From Stichopus chloronotus (Eukaryota; Echinodermata; Holothuroidea; Aspidochirotida; Stichopodidae): DNA of 64,000 nt. The stretch lies in the NCBI GenBank assembly GCA_021234535.1, contig CM037837.1, forward strand, positions 1,736,001-1,800,000, in the 5' to 3' direction. Each line of letters begins with the position of its first letter. Positions within the stretch are counted from its first letter, which is position 1. The notes beneath the pieces were generated by a model that was not told the DNA's origin, searched no databases, and worked only from the letters and a program-made list of their open reading frames with translations. The position numbers and the translations under genes were made by a program. This document shows, in pieces, positions 61,513 to 64,000 of the stretch.

Positions 61513-62914
61513 GGTTGCAGTGACAGTAAATCGTTCATACCATAATCACACTTAAAATAAAATTTTTGACATTTTTATTTCTTTCATTTAGCGCATTAAG
61601 AAAAGGAAATGTCGTTATGGTTCTTACACTCGTCTTTCATAATTCATCAGTCAGGTAAAGAAACTTTAACATAAGATGCGAGAGGATAAGTGAGCAATTC
61701 TATTGCAATATGGTTTCATGTTTCATGCCGGCATGGTTTGAAGTTAGAAGACCAAGTTGACAGGTCTTTTCACTATGCATGGTCTGCTTTTCAATGATCA
61801 TCTGGGAAGTGGCCTAAGAATAATACAATGTTACTAAGTTGGCAAAGCATCAAAACAAAATAAATATCAATATGAAAATGTCAAAAATAAAAAATATGCA
61901 AAGGTATCAAGCATATATAACATATGAAAATCAATACAAAATAAATGACGTCAAGTTATCTGTATTATTATATTTCTATCAGTGTAGAGCTTCCTGTTAA
62001 GAATAACAGCTAAGGCAAAGAAGTATTGATAACTTTCGTTTAGGGCACAAACATTTGATACATTTTTTTTTTCTTGCAAACTTGCGTGTATATCCTCCAT
62101 AAAGTCTGGTGACTTGGAAAAGGAGCGATTGGACGTATTTTTGTATGAAGGATTATGCTAGTGTGAGTTGTTTTTCTAACTTGACTCCTGAAATAATTAA
62201 GACTAGCTTGTGGAAAGTTAATTGCATCAGATAAAGTGTTCAAGCCAAACCAAATTTGACATTACACATATGTGCTACCTTACTCCTTGTTACACGTGCG
62301 AGGTCTGGTTGTAATATATATGAATACAATTCATCACAAATTTACAGCAAGTTGCTTTCACTTTCATTGACTGAGTGAAGTCAGTCCAAATAATTAAAGC
62401 TGACCGGTACATGATGAATAAATGTTTTGTTTGTGATATGAAATAAATAAGAGGAGGCAATATTCTTGCAGCGGATAAAATGCACATTTAAATCTCAGCG
62501 AACTCTCTGTGGTAATGAAAACAGTCCAAAAGATTGCCCTTGTCTATCCCTTGTTCTTCAGTCTAACATAACTCTTCTATTTGCAAAATATGAAGCGATT
62601 TGTTCTCTGCTCAAACCATTTATGGAGTTTTGATGTCGAACTTTTTCCTTTATTAGAATTCATTTACGGCCGTAAAATGCAAGTTAAAACTATTTAAAAT
62701 AGCAATTCTCATGTAAACAGGGAAGTACAAACAGGCTTTAACGATGCTTTAACTTCCTATAGATACCAGCACCTGCCAGGCACGTACTTACGTCAGAAGA
62801 TTGGTCTCAACAGGATACAGAGCCATGTCTCTCCAACGATATGGAAATCTTTTCGAATGGTTAAAAAAAGCCACGGTAATTTTGAAGAACCAATAGCTCA
62901 TTCTCTGAGACGGT
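61513..62914. other. non-coding; 14-bp palindrome
   Basis: Perfect palindrome TTTACGGCCGTAAA at 62663-62676. Otherwise AT-rich sequence with short frames and no domain. Confidence 0.5.
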
Positions 62915-62972
62915 TGATGGGTGCATCTTTCGGGGGGGGGGGGGGGGGAGGAGACTCAAGTGGCACCCATCA
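62915..62972. repeat. hairpin enclosing a G17 run
   Basis: Arms TGATGGGTGC (62915-62924) and GCACCCATCA (62963-62972) are perfectly complementary. The 38-base loop contains G17 (62932-62948) followed by AGGAGG. This could form a G-quadruplex held in a stem. A C10 run follows at about 63031-63040. Confidence 0.8.
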
Positions 62973-64000
62973 TCACTTACATCCTGGCTAGAATTCTGAG
63001 AAGACAAGAGGAGTGTCATCATCGGTACCTCCCCCCCCCCTCCTCCCAGCCACCCCGTCTATGTCTGTACTACAATTTTATCTTGTAATTTCGAAGATCC
63101 ATCGCCGCTTCTCAATGGACTTTTTGTACAGGTGAAACGGTGAAGCCATGGGAGACATGAATTAATACGCTCAACGAGGTAACTCATTCACGTGACCGGA
63201 TAGGAATTAAGTCTCGATACAGTAGTCTCCCACGGTCGAGATTCAAGTCTGATTACCAGTTTTCCAAAGAGGAATTAAAGCAGCTAGGTTTGTGGATCCC
63301 CCCTCATCCTTGCTCCAAAATGTTCACAATGACCCCTTGCGTGTCTATGTAATTTTCACGTCGATATTCAATTTTTATGAGGACTTGTGTTTCAAGTTGT
63401 TTCCTTCCTTTTTTTTATTTATAGCGGAACACAATTCTCTGGATTTTATCACGCTAACGTATACACCGTCGATTCTCCTCGGTTCTTTTCAATTTCTGAG
63501 ATCCTCGTTCAATGGAATAAACGTCCATCAAATCTGTCTGATAAGCTTACAAGAACCATGTGGAAGACATGTAAACGACCATAGAGCTATTAAAATCTCC
63601 ATGAAACAACATTAACAGGTAATCAATAACTACACAGTACGCTGACACACGGATGGATCGGAAAGTCCTTCATTTCTGAACTGGTGGTACGGTGATATGG
63701 GGCAGGAGATTAAGGCATTTCCCCTCCCATCCTTTCAGGTTTTTTATCCAACTGAATTGCAGTCAGATGCGATTTGGGATGGTAAAAATGTACTTATAAA
63801 AAGTGTACCTGTAATTTCTCATTATCACTGGCGCTTTGGGCGGTCGCGAGTCTTAACCTCGTCGCCCCCAGTCCCTTCGATACCTCGGTGTGCTGGCATG
63901 GCTGATTGTACTTTATTCATTTTCACTACCGGCACATTAACCAAGTATACTAAATTACTTTATCTCGACTCGTAACAGTTTTTTTTTTTTCATTAAAATC
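62973..64000. other. non-coding to window end
   Basis: Two + frames (107 codons at 63292, 92 codons at 63697) have no recognised domain. The 63830-63900 part is CpG-richer (GGGCGGTCGCGAG). The window may stop short of a gene here, but no exon signal is convincing. Confidence 0.4.

Overview
No protein-coding gene can be assigned in this window. It is AT-rich eukaryotic DNA with no continuous reading frame above 165 codons on either strand, no tRNA or rRNA gene recognised by eye, no operon-like spacing and no ribosome-binding sites. The style points to a marine invertebrate, and an echinoderm (possibly a sea cucumber) is plausible: many small hAT-like non-autonomous DNA transposons, eroded CR1/Jockey-type LINEs, TAGGCCTA-type palindromes and long C/G homopolymers. 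The organism is an inference, because no marker gene is present. The most economical reading is intron and/or intergenic DNA.

Layout. From 1 to about 49 kb the sequence is saturated with short motifs built on TACTGTA/GTACAG (densest near 18.15-18.56 kb). It also carries at least twelve copies of a dispersed repeat family whose conserved core contains a perfect splice-donor consensus (ACAGGTAAGTGAG). Small DNA transposons are scattered through it: a foldback element at 0.6 kb, hAT-like elements at 5.18-6.48, 7.66-7.79, 8.84-9.54 and 40.64-40.83 kb, and an unclassified pair of related repeats at 33.0 and 45.2 kb. Minisatellites lie at 37.5-37.8 and 39.46 kb, and a cluster of AGGTCA half-sites at 44.0 kb.

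From about 49 kb to the end the texture changes. TACTGTA motifs and the splice-donor repeat become rare or absent, C/G runs of 9-17 bases become common, and LINE remains appear: a C-terminal scrap on + at 48.93-49.26 kb and a longer decayed reverse transcriptase on - at 53.7-55.37 kb. A 467-bp element with TA target duplication lies at 61.04-61.51 kb, and a hairpin around a G17 run at 62.9 kb.

Four short reading frames directly follow long pyrimidine tracts ending in CAG (15.13, 28.83, 33.76 and 34.11 kb, all +). They are listed as low-confidence candidate exons. None has a recognised domain. The value of the window lies mainly in its mobile and repetitive DNA.
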